Origin: CAYSWS01 sp964434935
Lineage (GTDB): Bacteria; Patescibacteriota; WWE3; UBA101185; UBA10185
Reading direction: 5' to 3'
Assembly (NCBI GenBank): GCA_964434935.1
Contig: CAYSWS010000005.1
Coordinates: 1-52,918, forward strand
DNA: 52,918 nucleotides
Each line of letters opens with the position of its first letter. Position 1 is the first letter of the stretch. Positions 16,463-24,012 of the stretch are shown piece by piece. Under the pieces are notes generated by a model. That model was given only the letters and a program-made list of their open reading frames with translations. It searched no databases and was not told where the DNA came from. The translations under genes were made by a program, and so were the position numbers.

Positions 16463-17860
16463 CTATCTAACCAGCCCGGCTACAGCGTTAACCAGCTCCT
16501 GGTTGCTGAAGTATTTGAATAATTCCTGCTGCCAGTTGGCGTCGTTTATGTTTACGTTTGGTTCTACACCCCGGCCCTCAATGGGCAGACTGTCATCACG
16601 TAAGGTCAAGCTGTGTACCAGTAAAGCAGAGTAAGTTTCGTTATCCGGGTCTATTTGGTTGTTGATCTTGAAGACAGCTTCAACCGTGCCCCAACCTTTG
16701 GTAGGTACACCTACCAGGGTGCCAACATTGTACTTTTTCAATGTGGCAGCAAAAACCTCTCCGGATGATTGGACCTGATCATCAATGAGTACTACCACTT
16801 TTTTATACCTGACCAAGCTGGGGAGCCAGCCGGTCTTGGTGATGAAGTCTTGCTTTTCTCCGCGCTTGAAGAATTGATAAGCATACTGATTTTGTCCGAT
16901 AAAAGGCCCCAAAAAGTAGGGCAGGCCGTCAATGGCGCCACCAATGTTGCCCCGCAGGTCTATGATCAAGGTATCCAGAACATCTCCCTGATCATACTTT
17001 TCCATCACCCTGTTGAGCTCATCCACGGTGGTGGGTGAGAACTTGGTGATGTGAATGTAGGCTATCCTGGGTGAGATGAGCCGGTTCTCGATGGTGGGAT
17101 TGGCGCCCGATTCATCATAAACTTGTTTGTTCCCCGCATCTCCCAGCACTTCTTTAGCCCTTTCAACTTGAGCTTTTTCCTGCTGTACTTCAGGAGTTTG
17201 CTCTTTCTGGTTCAGTTCAGTGATTTTTTGGGCGTAGGCGTCGGCTACTTGTTCGGGAGTGGCATCTTTGGTCACATCAAGGGCTTTATAATGGTCGGCA
17301 TTGGGATCGATATTCTTGACGGTGTCGGACAGAGCTTGCTGTTTTTGTGATGTGTAAAGGCGGCTGCGGCCAAAAGGCTCCAGATTTGCCAGTACAATGT
17401 CCGCCACTTTGGTGATGAACTCCTTTTTTTCTTCATCTGTCATGTTCTCCATGGTCTTTTGCAGCAACAGCCTGGTATCGTTCTTGGTCAGGGGCTTGGT
17501 TTCCGGTTCTTGTTCCGTAACTTTTTGCACGGCCAGAGTAGTGATGTTGGACAGTTGCTCGTCACTAAGCTTATTCCAGTAGTTGTTCATGATCAGATCG
17601 TATACTTCGAAAAAGAAAGCAGTGTATTTGTCATCGTCACTATTTTGAGCACCTGTTCCGTCAAAAATGTCTTTGGCCGGCAATACACTTTCCCAATTAT
17701 TGCCAAAAGGCGACCTTCTGCCTAACACGGAAACAACACCCACAAGCAAAATGGCTATCAAAGTAACGAGCTGTTTTCTGGGTATATTTACTTTAACTAG
17801 CTTGGGAAGCTTCAATTTGATCGGCGGCAGTTTGATATTAGGTTTCTTTAGCATTTTCAT
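16463..17860 (-). CDS. S41 (tail-specific) protease-like protein with a J-domain-like insert
   Basis: Residues 30-48 form a membrane anchor and 75-180 a helical domain. Residues 189-252 (DHYKALDVTKDATPEQV to KEVLGDAGNKQVYDESG) read like a degenerate J domain without its HPD motif, at the place where CTP proteases carry a PDZ domain. The S41 core follows (YIHITKFS, LIIDLRGNIGG). The nucleophile position is kept (S365 in QSSGEVF), but aligned with E. coli Tsp the catalytic lysine position is W390 and a lysine lies two residues earlier (K388). It may be inactive or use a shifted dyad. A -10-like TATAGT lies nine bases before the ATG. Confidence 0.75.
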   Translation of the reverse strand: MKMLKKPNIKLPPIKLKLPKLVKVNIPRKQLVTLIAILLVGVVSVLGRRSPFGNNWESVLPAKDIFDGTGAQNSDDDKYTAFFFEVYDLIMNNYWNKLSDEQLSNITTLAVQKVTEQEPETKPLTKNDTRLLLQKTMENMTDEEKKEFITKVADIVLANLEPFGRSRLYTSQKQQALSDTVKNIDPNADHYKALDVTKDATPEQVADAYAQKITELNQKEQTPEVQQEKAQVERAKEVLGDAGNKQVYDESGANPTIENRLISPRIAYIHITKFSPTTVDELNRVMEKYDQGDVLDTLIIDLRGNIGGAIDGLPYFLGPFIGQNQYAYQFFKRGEKQDFITKTGWLPSLVRYKKVVVLIDDQVQSSGEVFAATLKKYNVGTLVGVPTKGWGTVEAVFKINNQIDPDNETYSALLVHSLTLRDDSLPIEGRGVEPNVNINDANWQQELFKYFSNQELVNAVAGLVR

Positions 17861-17937
17861 ACATTAAATACTATAACATACAGTACAAGCATTTAAAGGG
17901 GGTTTAAACACGCGATTCTCGTAGCGGTAAATGCAAT

Positions 17938-18510
17938 TTACCGGCTGTAAAGTCCTACAAGTTCGGAATAACCAAGAATGTGTCCTTCAATATAGTCCAA
18001 CAGCTCTTCTTTGTTGGTACTCTCGGTCAAGCCGATCTTGGTGTCTACAGCGTAAAGTTTGAAAAAATATCTGTGTGTGCCGGAGGGAGGGCACGGGCCG
18101 CCATACGTGGGATCTCCAAAATCAGTCGTGCCCTCTATGGCATCTTGAGGTAAAGAATCTTCATCAACGCCTTTTTCTTGCGGCGATATATTAAACACCA
18201 GCCAATGCACCCAAGTGCCCATGGAGGCATCGGGGTCATCAACGATCAAAGCTAGGCTTTGTGTACCTTCAGGAACGTTCTCAAAAGTTAATGGCGGGTT
18301 TACATCAGCGCCATCACAAGTGTACTTAACAGGAATCGGCTGGTTATTGGAAAATGCAGGACTGGTAATTTTCATTTGACTGCTGTTTACTGAATTATTT
18401 ACTTTTTCCAGAGGGGTTGTGGTCGTAGTGACATTGGCCCCTAAGTAAAAGTATACCACCATTAGTAAAAAGACAACCAGTATTGGAATGGAATAAAGCT
18501 TTTTGGGCAT
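17938..18510 (-). CDS. PEBP / YbhB-YbcL family protein, membrane anchored
   Basis: One N-terminal membrane helix (about 5-25), then a phosphatidylethanolamine-binding-protein fold with the family marks VKYTCDGADVNPPLTF, VDDPDA and VHWLVFNI near the anion-binding pocket, plus GGPCPPSGTHRYFF. Bacterial members bind small anions or phospholipid headgroups; the physiological ligand is unknown. The start follows the upstream gene's stop by one base, so the pair is an operon. Confidence 0.87.
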   Translation of the reverse strand: MPKKLYSIPILVVFLLMVVYFYLGANVTTTTTPLEKVNNSVNSSQMKITSPAFSNNQPIPVKYTCDGADVNPPLTFENVPEGTQSLALIVDDPDASMGTWVHWLVFNISPQEKGVDEDSLPQDAIEGTTDFGDPTYGGPCPPSGTHRYFFKLYAVDTKIGLTESTNKEELLDYIEGHILGYSELVGLYSR

Positions 18511-18511
18511 G

Positions 18512-18835
18512 CTACAAGATGGCCAAGGTTATTATCAACAGCCCTACGAAAAAAGCCAGCCAGCCGGCTGTGTAAGTTACCAATTTTATGGCTCCTTTGG
18601 TATCTTTTTTATCCCAGAACAATATTACCGGGTATCCAAAAGCTAGAAGAGCGCAGATAAGTACGGAAGCTACCAGCAATGCTAGTACCAAAAGAGGCCC
18701 GAGAAAACTTTTTACAGGACCAAATACTTCGCTGCCTGTCCACATAAATACTCCCACTAGAGAACAGTAGCAAAAGATAGCTATGGCTTGGAGAAAACCT
18801 ATAAAGGATAAAGAGAACTTTTCCAATGGTTTCAT
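18512..18835 (-). CDS. hypothetical membrane protein with three helices
   Basis: A 107-residue protein with three predicted helices (about 10-30, 42-66 and 82-105) and no recognised motif. TATAAT ends nine bases before the ATG. The PEBP gene is directly downstream. Confidence 0.65.
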   Translation of the reverse strand: MKPLEKFSLSFIGFLQAIAIFCYCSLVGVFMWTGSEVFGPVKSFLGPLLVLALLVASVLICALLAFGYPVILFWDKKDTKGAIKLVTYTAGWLAFFVGLLIITLAIL

Positions 18836-18853
18836 AATGGGTAAATTATATCA

Positions 18854-19378
18854 CTAGAGAGAAAAGGATATGCGATCGCCCTGTGCCAGACCATGCTCTA
18901 TGGACCAGCCGCCGTTGAGTTCTAGCACGTACTGGGCCGGATAAGGCGTACCGTAGGTTGGACATGGAGTTTTTTGGCAGGGGGGAGCGCTGTGCTCAAT
19001 GTGCACCACTTCTTTGTTGGCGTTGATCCAGATCATGTCCAAAGGAATTAGAGTATTTTTCATCCAGTAGGTTTGTCTGCTCTCATTGCTGTAAACAAAA
19101 AGCATGCCCTCATTTTCCGGAAGATCTTTTCTATACATTAAGCCCTGGGCTTTTTCCGACATGGAGTCTGCTACCTCAATACGCACCACCACGCCTTTGA
19201 TCTCTATGGCGAGCTTATTGTCCTCTGGGGTTTTTGATCTTGGTGAGTATAGAATTATCGAAAATACCAAAACTATGGCAATTATGATGAACTTATTTTT
19301 CTTAAGAAATTCCAAAGGCTTGTTCTTGGGCTCCGGCAGGCGAAGTACTAGTTTTTTCAGATCGTTCAATAGTTTCAT
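18854..19378 (-). CDS. DUF192 family protein, membrane anchored
   Basis: One membrane helix at about 28-45, then a DUF192 domain outside the cell: KAQGLMYRKDLPENEGMLFVY, then TYWMKNTLIPLDMIWI and YVLELNGGW. The family is widespread, with no proven function. A CxxxxC pair (PPCQKTPCP) lies in the middle. Start taken at ATG 19378. It follows the SRAP gene by 15 bases and may also use a TACAAT box nine bases before the ATG. Confidence 0.85.
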   Translation of the reverse strand: MKLLNDLKKLVLRLPEPKNKPLEFLKKNKFIIIAIVLVFSIILYSPRSKTPEDNKLAIEIKGVVVRIEVADSMSEKAQGLMYRKDLPENEGMLFVYSNESRQTYWMKNTLIPLDMIWINANKEVVHIEHSAPPCQKTPCPTYGTPYPAQYVLELNGGWSIEHGLAQGDRISFSL

Positions 19379-19393
19379 CAAGAGTAAATTGTA

Positions 19394-20062
19394 TCAAACT
19401 TTTTGTATAAGTTCCTTGTCTTGATTTCTGGGGCTGTTCACCCTAGTAGACACGATAAAGGCTTCCATTTTATTTTCCGGGAAAGGCTTTAATAGTTTTA
19501 TTAAGCTCTCTTCCGGAGCTTCCTTCTCCAGCCAAAGTTCTTCCTGCTTTTTTTTAAGAATGACCGGCATTCGGTTATGAATGGGCTGCATAAGTTCATT
19601 AGGCGAGGTTGTTATAATGGAAAAAGTCTTGAATTCTTTACCTTCCACATCTTTCCACACATCAAAAATACCGGCAAAGGAAAATATCTCCCGGCTTTTC
19701 ATCTGTATGAGGTGCGGTACCTTACCCGCCTTGGTTGGCTGCCATTCGTAAAATCCCGTAGCGGGAACTAAGCAGCGTTTGTTCCGAAAAGATGCTCTAA
19801 AACCTGGTTTTTGCGCTACAGTTTCTGCGCGGGCATTAATTAATTTATAACCGATCTTGGGGTCTTTGGCCCAGTGTGGTATCAGCCCCCACTTCATGAT
19901 CTCAATCGCGTTGGGAGAATTTCCGGTGATTACCGGTACAAGAAACCCGGGAGCTATGTTGTACATGGTTTTGATCTCAAGCTGGATCTTCTTGGAGGCC
20001 TCAATGTCATACCTCTTATAAAGTTTTCTTGGTTCTTCGGTAAATATGTATCTTCCGCACAT
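19394..20062 (-). CDS. SRAP-domain protein (abasic site shield, YedK/HMCES family)
   Basis: Forms a covalent link to abasic sites in single-stranded DNA through its N-terminal cysteine. Cys2 must be exposed after Met removal, which fixes the start at ATG 20062 (MCGRY). The other key residues are in place: N77 in NARAE, E106 in GFYEW and H162 in IHNRMP. At 222 residues the length is normal. TAGAAT ends exactly six bases before this ATG, so the protein constraint independently supports a leaderless start. Confidence 0.93.
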   Translation of the reverse strand: MCGRYIFTEEPRKLYKRYDIEASKKIQLEIKTMYNIAPGFLVPVITGNSPNAIEIMKWGLIPHWAKDPKIGYKLINARAETVAQKPGFRASFRNKRCLVPATGFYEWQPTKAGKVPHLIQMKSREIFSFAGIFDVWKDVEGKEFKTFSIITTSPNELMQPIHNRMPVILKKKQEELWLEKEAPEESLIKLLKPFPENKMEAFIVSTRVNSPRNQDKELIQKV

Positions 20063-20122
20063 GGGCATATTCTACCAAAGAATGTGATTGAATAAATCCC
20101 AAATAAGTGCCATAATCCAGGT

Positions 20123-20815
20123 ATGAAAAAAGCAATACTAATTCCTATTTTGTTAGTTATATTAATTTTGCTATTCCTCTTCTTCTTTTTTGGTAAGTCC
20201 AAGAAATCGGATACGCTCGTAGCGCCAACTGCTGATAGCTCAATGCAAGCAGAGGACAGCGGTCTAAGCAGCTTTACCGGTAATTTGATGGACGTGCTGA
20301 AAATGGGTAAAGCAGTTAAATGTACAGCTAGCTTTTCCGATGAGAATGGCAGTTCAGACATGACACTTTACACAGCCGGGCAAAAGTCTTATTCGGAAAT
20401 GACCACGGACATGGGCGGTGAAGGAAAGATGACCTTCTATTCCATTTACGATGGTGAGTACATGTATACCTGGAACGACGAAGGAGCTGGTACAAAGATG
20501 AAAGTGGCGGATATAGAAGAGCTAGGCAAAGATGTTCCTGCCGCCGAAGGGCAGCCATCAGGGGAAGCCGAGAACAACAAAGCTTTGCAGCAGAACATAG
20601 ATTATAAATGTAGTAATTGGAAAGCTGATAATAGCATGTTCACTCCGCCAAGCGGTGTGGAATTTGTGGATATGGCGCAAACCATGAAAGATCTCAACGA
20701 AGCTATGGATTCAGGCGACATGGAAAACGTCATGGATTCAGGCTGTGCAGCCTGCGATCTTATTCCGGATGCAGCAGGAAAAGCCGAGTGTAAAGCAAAT
20801 CTCAGCTGTGAATAA
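20123..20815 (+). CDS. hypothetical membrane-anchored protein
   Basis: I do not recognise this 230-residue protein. A strongly hydrophobic N-terminal helix (3-24) is followed by a Ser-rich linker and an acidic, Met-rich extracellular domain. Cys residues cluster at the C terminus (GCAACDL, AECKANLSCE). The extended -10 TGCCATAAT ends six bases before the ATG. Confidence 0.65.
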   Translation: MKKAILIPILLVILILLFLFFFFGKSKKSDTLVAPTADSSMQAEDSGLSSFTGNLMDVLKMGKAVKCTASFSDENGSSDMTLYTAGQKSYSEMTTDMGGEGKMTFYSIYDGEYMYTWNDEGAGTKMKVADIEELGKDVPAAEGQPSGEAENNKALQQNIDYKCSNWKADNSMFTPPSGVEFVDMAQTMKDLNEAMDSGDMENVMDSGCAACDLIPDAAGKAECKANLSCE

Positions 20816-20834
20816 TTAAAAAACTAAATAAAAG

Positions 20835-21086
20835 TTATTCGACCAAATAAACCTCGTCGCCCTCTCTGACCTTGTCCTTGACCTTTACGCCTACCTCCTG
20901 GCTGGTTTCTGCCGCCTCAATGTTCTCGTGGTTGTTTTGCATCTCCTCAATTTCCTGTTCAAAATCAGTAGTGGAGCCCATGATTCTGACTGTTTGGCCA
21001 ACCCTCAAGGTATCGGAAAGCTTTATTATTCCCACACCAATGTTGCTATAAAAATGTGTAATGACACCGATCTTTGTTTCTGCCAT
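20835..21086 (-). CDS. stand-alone elongation-factor domain-2-like beta-barrel protein
   Basis: An 83-residue protein resembling the second (beta-barrel) domain of translational GTPases and the C-terminal domain of U32 peptidases: IGVITHFYSNIGVGIIKL, LRVGQTVRIMG, and the ending KVREGDEVYLVE. It carries no GTPase domain. Role unknown; binding to RNA or ribosome is possible. It has one of the best Shine-Dalgarno sequences here (AAAGGAGGTG) and a TATAAT about 20 bases further upstream. Confidence 0.75.
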   Translation of the reverse strand: MAETKIGVITHFYSNIGVGIIKLSDTLRVGQTVRIMGSTTDFEQEIEEMQNNHENIEAAETSQEVGVKVKDKVREGDEVYLVE

Positions 21087-21139
21087 TTAAATAAACACCT
21101 CCTTTGACGTTATTATATCAATAAATGGGAAAAAGGGGC

Positions 21140-21179
21140 GGGGCGTCCATCCAAAAGAGATGAAGTGGAGGGACGCCCC
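21140..21179 (-). terminator. terminator of the 62-residue gene
   Basis: GGGGCGTCC and GGACGCCCC form a strong stem. On the minus strand it is followed by GCCCCTTTTTCCC. It lies just after the 62-residue gene. Confidence 0.7.
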
Positions 21180-21214
21180 TGGTTATTGGGAGTAAGCCGA
21201 ATGCGAAAGCACGA

Positions 21215-21403
21215 TCAGGGCAAATATTTGTCGCGTTGAGAATCGTGATGTGCCTTAACAGCCTCCTCGATGGTTACTCTTTCTCTGGGAGTAGGGTGCA
21301 TACCTGCTTGCTTGGCTTTTTCGTTGAGATCTGCATCAGCGCCCAGCTCCACATCGGTCTCATCAACAATACGTTTGGGGCGGTTGCCATTGTTTCGTGA
21401 CAT
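21215..21403 (-). CDS. small hydrophilic hypothetical protein (62 aa)
   Basis: Highly charged, no hydrophobic segment, probably largely disordered (DETDVELGADADLNEKAK, then TPRERVTIEEAVKAHH). Function unknown. It has its own TATAAT, a GGAGG Shine-Dalgarno and a strong terminator, which make it a real gene. Confidence 0.65.
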   Translation of the reverse strand: MSRNNGNRPKRIVDETDVELGADADLNEKAKQAGMHPTPRERVTIEEAVKAHHDSQRDKYLP

Positions 21404-21465
21404 TTTTTACCTCCGTATATTATAGGTTGCGTAGATTTTAGCTTAATGGTAGGAAATTGTCTAGT

Positions 21466-22146
21466 CTAGGGCTGGTTGTTTTTGACGAAATCTTCTCTGC
21501 CGGAACCCTTTTTATACCTGTTATATCTCTCAGAGCTATGAATGTAGTAATCTTGGTGATAGTCTTCCGCCGGGTAAAATGTTGACATGGGTAATATATC
21601 TGTGACTATTGGTTTTTCGAACCTGCCGGAATCTCCCAGCGCTTGCTTTGAGCTTTCCGCGATCTGTTTTTCCCCATCGTCAGAGTAAAAAATGGCTGTT
21701 TTGTATTGTGAGCCTCTATCTGCGAACTGGCCCCCTGGATCAGTAGGATCTATCTGCGCCCAGAACTTTTCCAGCAGCTGTTCATAGCTAACTAAAGCCG
21801 GATCGTAGTAGATCATGACTCCTTCCCTATGTCCGGTGGCGCCGGTGCTGACCTGTTCGTAGGTGGGATTTTGCAGGTCACCGCCAATGTAGCCGGCCAC
21901 CGCTTCTTCCACGCCATCCATTTGTTCGAAAGGTCCCTCCATGCACCAAAAGCAACCCCCAGCTACCACCGCCGTCTTGAGCTTTTCATTTTGTTTAAGT
22001 TCAGATACGCGCTTGGTGATTTGTTCGAAGCTGTTTTGGGTGGAGGTTTGATCTGCTTTGCTAAAAAACGGCACCTGATTATTATAGAGGAAATAGGCCA
22101 GGCCGGCGACCGCTAGTATTAGTATGAGGAGAAACGGGTTTTTCAT
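21466..22146 (-). CDS. msrA: peptide methionine sulfoxide reductase A, membrane anchored
   Basis: Reduces methionine-S-sulfoxide in proteins. After a membrane anchor (residues 5-22) and a linker comes the MsrA domain with catalytic C65 in GGCFWCME, GYIGGDLQNPTYEQVSTGATGHREGV, and DPTDPGGQFADRGSQY. The C-terminal resolving cysteines of many MsrA proteins are absent; C68 in the CFWC motif may resolve instead. Anchoring places it outside the membrane, for repair of surface proteins. TAAAAT is nine bases before the ATG. Confidence 0.92.
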   Translation of the reverse strand: MKNPFLLILILAVAGLAYFLYNNQVPFFSKADQTSTQNSFEQITKRVSELKQNEKLKTAVVAGGCFWCMEGPFEQMDGVEEAVAGYIGGDLQNPTYEQVSTGATGHREGVMIYYDPALVSYEQLLEKFWAQIDPTDPGGQFADRGSQYKTAIFYSDDGEKQIAESSKQALGDSGRFEKPIVTDILPMSTFYPAEDYHQDYYIHSSERYNRYKKGSGREDFVKNNQP

Positions 22147-22170
22147 CGATAATGAATTTTAACAGAAGAA

Positions 22171-22567
22171 AAAAGAAAGGGCTCACGGTAGGTGTAGATC
22201 TTGCGGTGTTTTGCAAGAAATTCACTTTGTGTGAGCCTTATGATAACAGGCTGTGCTGTCTGCCTGGAATTTTTGAGGGTAGGGTTATTGGTTTGCCTCT
22301 CAGTAGAGAGCTCCCAGATCAAACTTGTCGTTTGAGGTGGTTGTCTTTGAAAATATCTCAAAGAACAATGGCCTAAACCCTTCCAAATTTTGGTACCTCA
22401 TACACATGCTGATTTTCAAACCCAGATTTTTTATGAGGGGTTTATACTAGTCAACAGGTTGAGGACTGCGCACCGCTGTGCGCTCTTCCCTTACGGGGTT
22501 CAGGTTGTCATTCAAATCTGACAAAGGGCAAATGTGTGATATGTCAGTAGAATTCGAACTTGAACAT
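22171..22567 (-). ncRNA. candidate structured RNA of about 400 nt, unknown class
   Basis: No convincing gene fills this stretch. It has a consensus promoter directly upstream and a hairpin with a T run at the end. Between them, in order on the minus strand, many local stems can be drawn: GCGCAC/GTGCGC, CCCC/GGG, a nested AAACCC...GGGTTT around CCTCATA/TATGAGG, TCTTTGA/TCAAAGA, AAAC/GTTT, CTCTC/GAGAG and CAGGC/GCCTG. I found none of the fixed motifs of RNase P RNA, tmRNA, 6S or SRP RNA. It ends about 25 bases before the msrA start, so it could also be a long msrA leader that ends in an attenuator. The fragmentary frames inside are short and unsupported. Confidence 0.5.
22180..22237 (-). terminator. 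terminator at the end of the candidate RNA
   Basis: GGCTCAC pairs with GTGAGCC around an inner stem CTTGC/GCAAG; on the minus strand the outer stem is followed by CTTTCTTTTTTC. Confidence 0.55.
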
Positions 22568-22573
22568 AGCGGA

Positions 22574-22602
22574 ATTATACAATAAACATTGCAACGTGTC
22601 AA
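22574..22602 (-). promoter_or_regulatory. consensus promoter of the candidate RNA
   Basis: TTGACA (22602-22597) and TATAAT (22579-22574) with exactly 17 bp between them, the best promoter in the window. CCTATAGTA precedes the -35. Confidence 0.8.
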
Positions 22603-22613
22603 TACTATAGGTC

Positions 22614-22847
22614 CTACTTTCTGTAGAGCTCGAAGCATCCATCCCGCTTCTTATCCATGGTTTGTTCTATGGAGATTATTTTTTCAGGTGTCAGCTCACC
22701 TTTTGTTATTACCTCATCCCGCTCTTTTTCCACATCTCTCAGACATTTTATGAGCTTGAATCTATCGAATCTTAAAAATAAAGATCCCACTAGTAATGCT
22801 AATAAAGTGGAAAAGAATAGTATTTTTCCTGTAAGTTTTGGTTTCAT
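22614..22847 (-). CDS. small membrane-anchored hypothetical protein (77 aa)
   Basis: An N-terminal membrane helix (6-25) followed by a charged helical part with two cysteines (KCLRDVEKE, DGCFELYRK). Function unknown. TATAAT lies 11 bases before ATG 22847. The stop codon lies 11 bp before the -35 of the RNA promoter. Confidence 0.55.
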   Translation of the reverse strand: MKPKLTGKILFFSTLLALLVGSLFLRFDRFKLIKCLRDVEKERDEVITKGELTPEKIISIEQTMDKKRDGCFELYRK

Positions 22848-22876
22848 GGAATGAGCCAATTATACAATAAAGGAAA

Positions 22877-22916
22877 AGGCGTCCTAAGTTTGCTAATGAG
22901 CAATCAAAAGACGCCT
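22877..22916 (-). terminator. terminator of the 279-residue gene
   Basis: AGGCGTC and GACGCCT form the stem; on the minus strand the tail is TTTTCCTTT. The loop holds TTGCTCATTAGCAA, itself a small hairpin that recurs in the leader of another gene. Confidence 0.7.
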
Positions 22917-22922
22917 GGATTG

Positions 22923-23762
22923 TTACAAGTGGTCGATGGCTTTTTGCAAATGCCGCCGGGCGGAGATCAGCTCATTTTCTGTTAGATCTTCCACCGTCTT
23001 ATTTATGTGGTATCTGGCCCACCTGGCACAGAGAGAGTGTGGCCTGTCTTCGAGCAGATGCTCAAGCGTTTTGTAGTGCAAGTTGAGGGCGTTTACTAAG
23101 GACCTTAGGGTCCCGTTTGTTACAAACTCATCTTCATTGGATGTGATCTCCAACAGCGATTCCAAAGCCCCTTTTACATAATCTTGGATCCGGCTCAACC
23201 TCTCCAATCTGGATTCAACTGCGCTTAGTCTCCCATCAAGGTGCGTGTTGATAATGTCAATCTGCTCTATTCGATCAAGCACCGCTCCTGTTAAAGCTGT
23301 TTGTTCAACTGCCTTAAGCGGTTCTTCGATCCACGCCTTCTCAAGAAGTTTCCAGAGATTATTTGACTCTCTTTCATAACTTGACTTTGTGTGCTCCGAC
23401 AGCTGACGTTGCAGAGAAAGAACACTTTCGAGTTGTTGATAGATCAAAAGCTTGAAGTCGTCTTCGCCCCTTTTTATGATTCCCAAGGCATATAAGGACG
23501 CTTTACGCATCTTTCTTAGTTTGGGAACAGAGACGGGGTAATACTTTGGTAAAGGTATCCACCTTGGATTAAGATAAGTCTTGCTTAATCTGAATCTGGT
23601 GCGCATTACCTTGCCGCGGCTTTTCCAGGTGATGCGGATCCTTCCTTTTATAACAAGAAGCATGCGCGTCCCGGGAATTCTTTTAACTTCTAACGAACCG
23701 TCCTTTATGGCTTTCCAAACTCTTTCCCACGTAAGTGCCGGAGTGTTTTTCTTCCGCGCCAT
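22923..23762 (-). CDS. hypothetical basic protein with coiled-coil region
   Basis: I do not recognise this 279-residue protein. The first 80 residues are basic with many Lys, Arg and Trp, suggesting a nucleic-acid-binding beta-rich domain. The middle (about 110-205) has heptad-like spacing (LESVLSLQRQLSEH, IINTHLDGRLSAVESRLERL) typical of a coiled coil, and the C terminus is helical. GGGAG lies eight bases before the ATG; a TATAAT about 50 bases upstream is the likely -10. Confidence 0.65.
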   Translation of the reverse strand: MARKKNTPALTWERVWKAIKDGSLEVKRIPGTRMLLVIKGRIRITWKSRGKVMRTRFRLSKTYLNPRWIPLPKYYPVSVPKLRKMRKASLYALGIIKRGEDDFKLLIYQQLESVLSLQRQLSEHTKSSYERESNNLWKLLEKAWIEEPLKAVEQTALTGAVLDRIEQIDIINTHLDGRLSAVESRLERLSRIQDYVKGALESLLEITSNEDEFVTNGTLRSLVNALNLHYKTLEHLLEDRPHSLCARWARYHINKTVEDLTENELISARRHLQKAIDHL

Positions 23763-23952
23763 GATGTTCTCTCCCTATTAATATGTGTATGTGAGTTAGT
23801 GTGTATTATAAAGTGTATGAAGACGGAGTGCAAAAAAGATACAGAAAAGCAGCGCTGAAAAAAGAGCAAAAGACCTGTAAGGATGTTCGAATAATTTGCA
23901 AACACTAGTAGGTTTTTGGTTTTTTCATTTTTATGCGCACAACTAGATGTTT

Positions 23953-23992
23953 GAGGAAGGCACCTCTGTATGAACACAGAAGTGCCTTCCTC
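23953..23992 (-). terminator. terminator of the secreted protein gene
   Basis: GAGGAAGGCAC and GTGCCTTCCTC pair over 11 bp with one more inner stem. It lies about 20 bases after the stop of the gene at 24013. The remaining 200 bases up to the 279-residue gene hold that gene's promoter and nothing else I can see. Confidence 0.65.
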
Positions 23993-24012
23993 AGGGACTT
24001 CCGTGTTACTGG

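Noticed and set aside
22321..22375. Resemblance to the start of 16S rRNA (AAGTTTGATCTGG) with a boxA-like TGTTCTTTGA before it, and a reading NDKFDLGALY that recalls a tmRNA tag
   Set aside because: Nothing further matches rRNA, and the ends of the region do not pair as in tmRNA. I treat both as chance, though they are worth a covariance scan.
22447..22638. 63-codon frame on the minus strand within the candidate RNA region
   Set aside because: It spans the consensus promoter and has no ribosome binding site and no recognisable protein.
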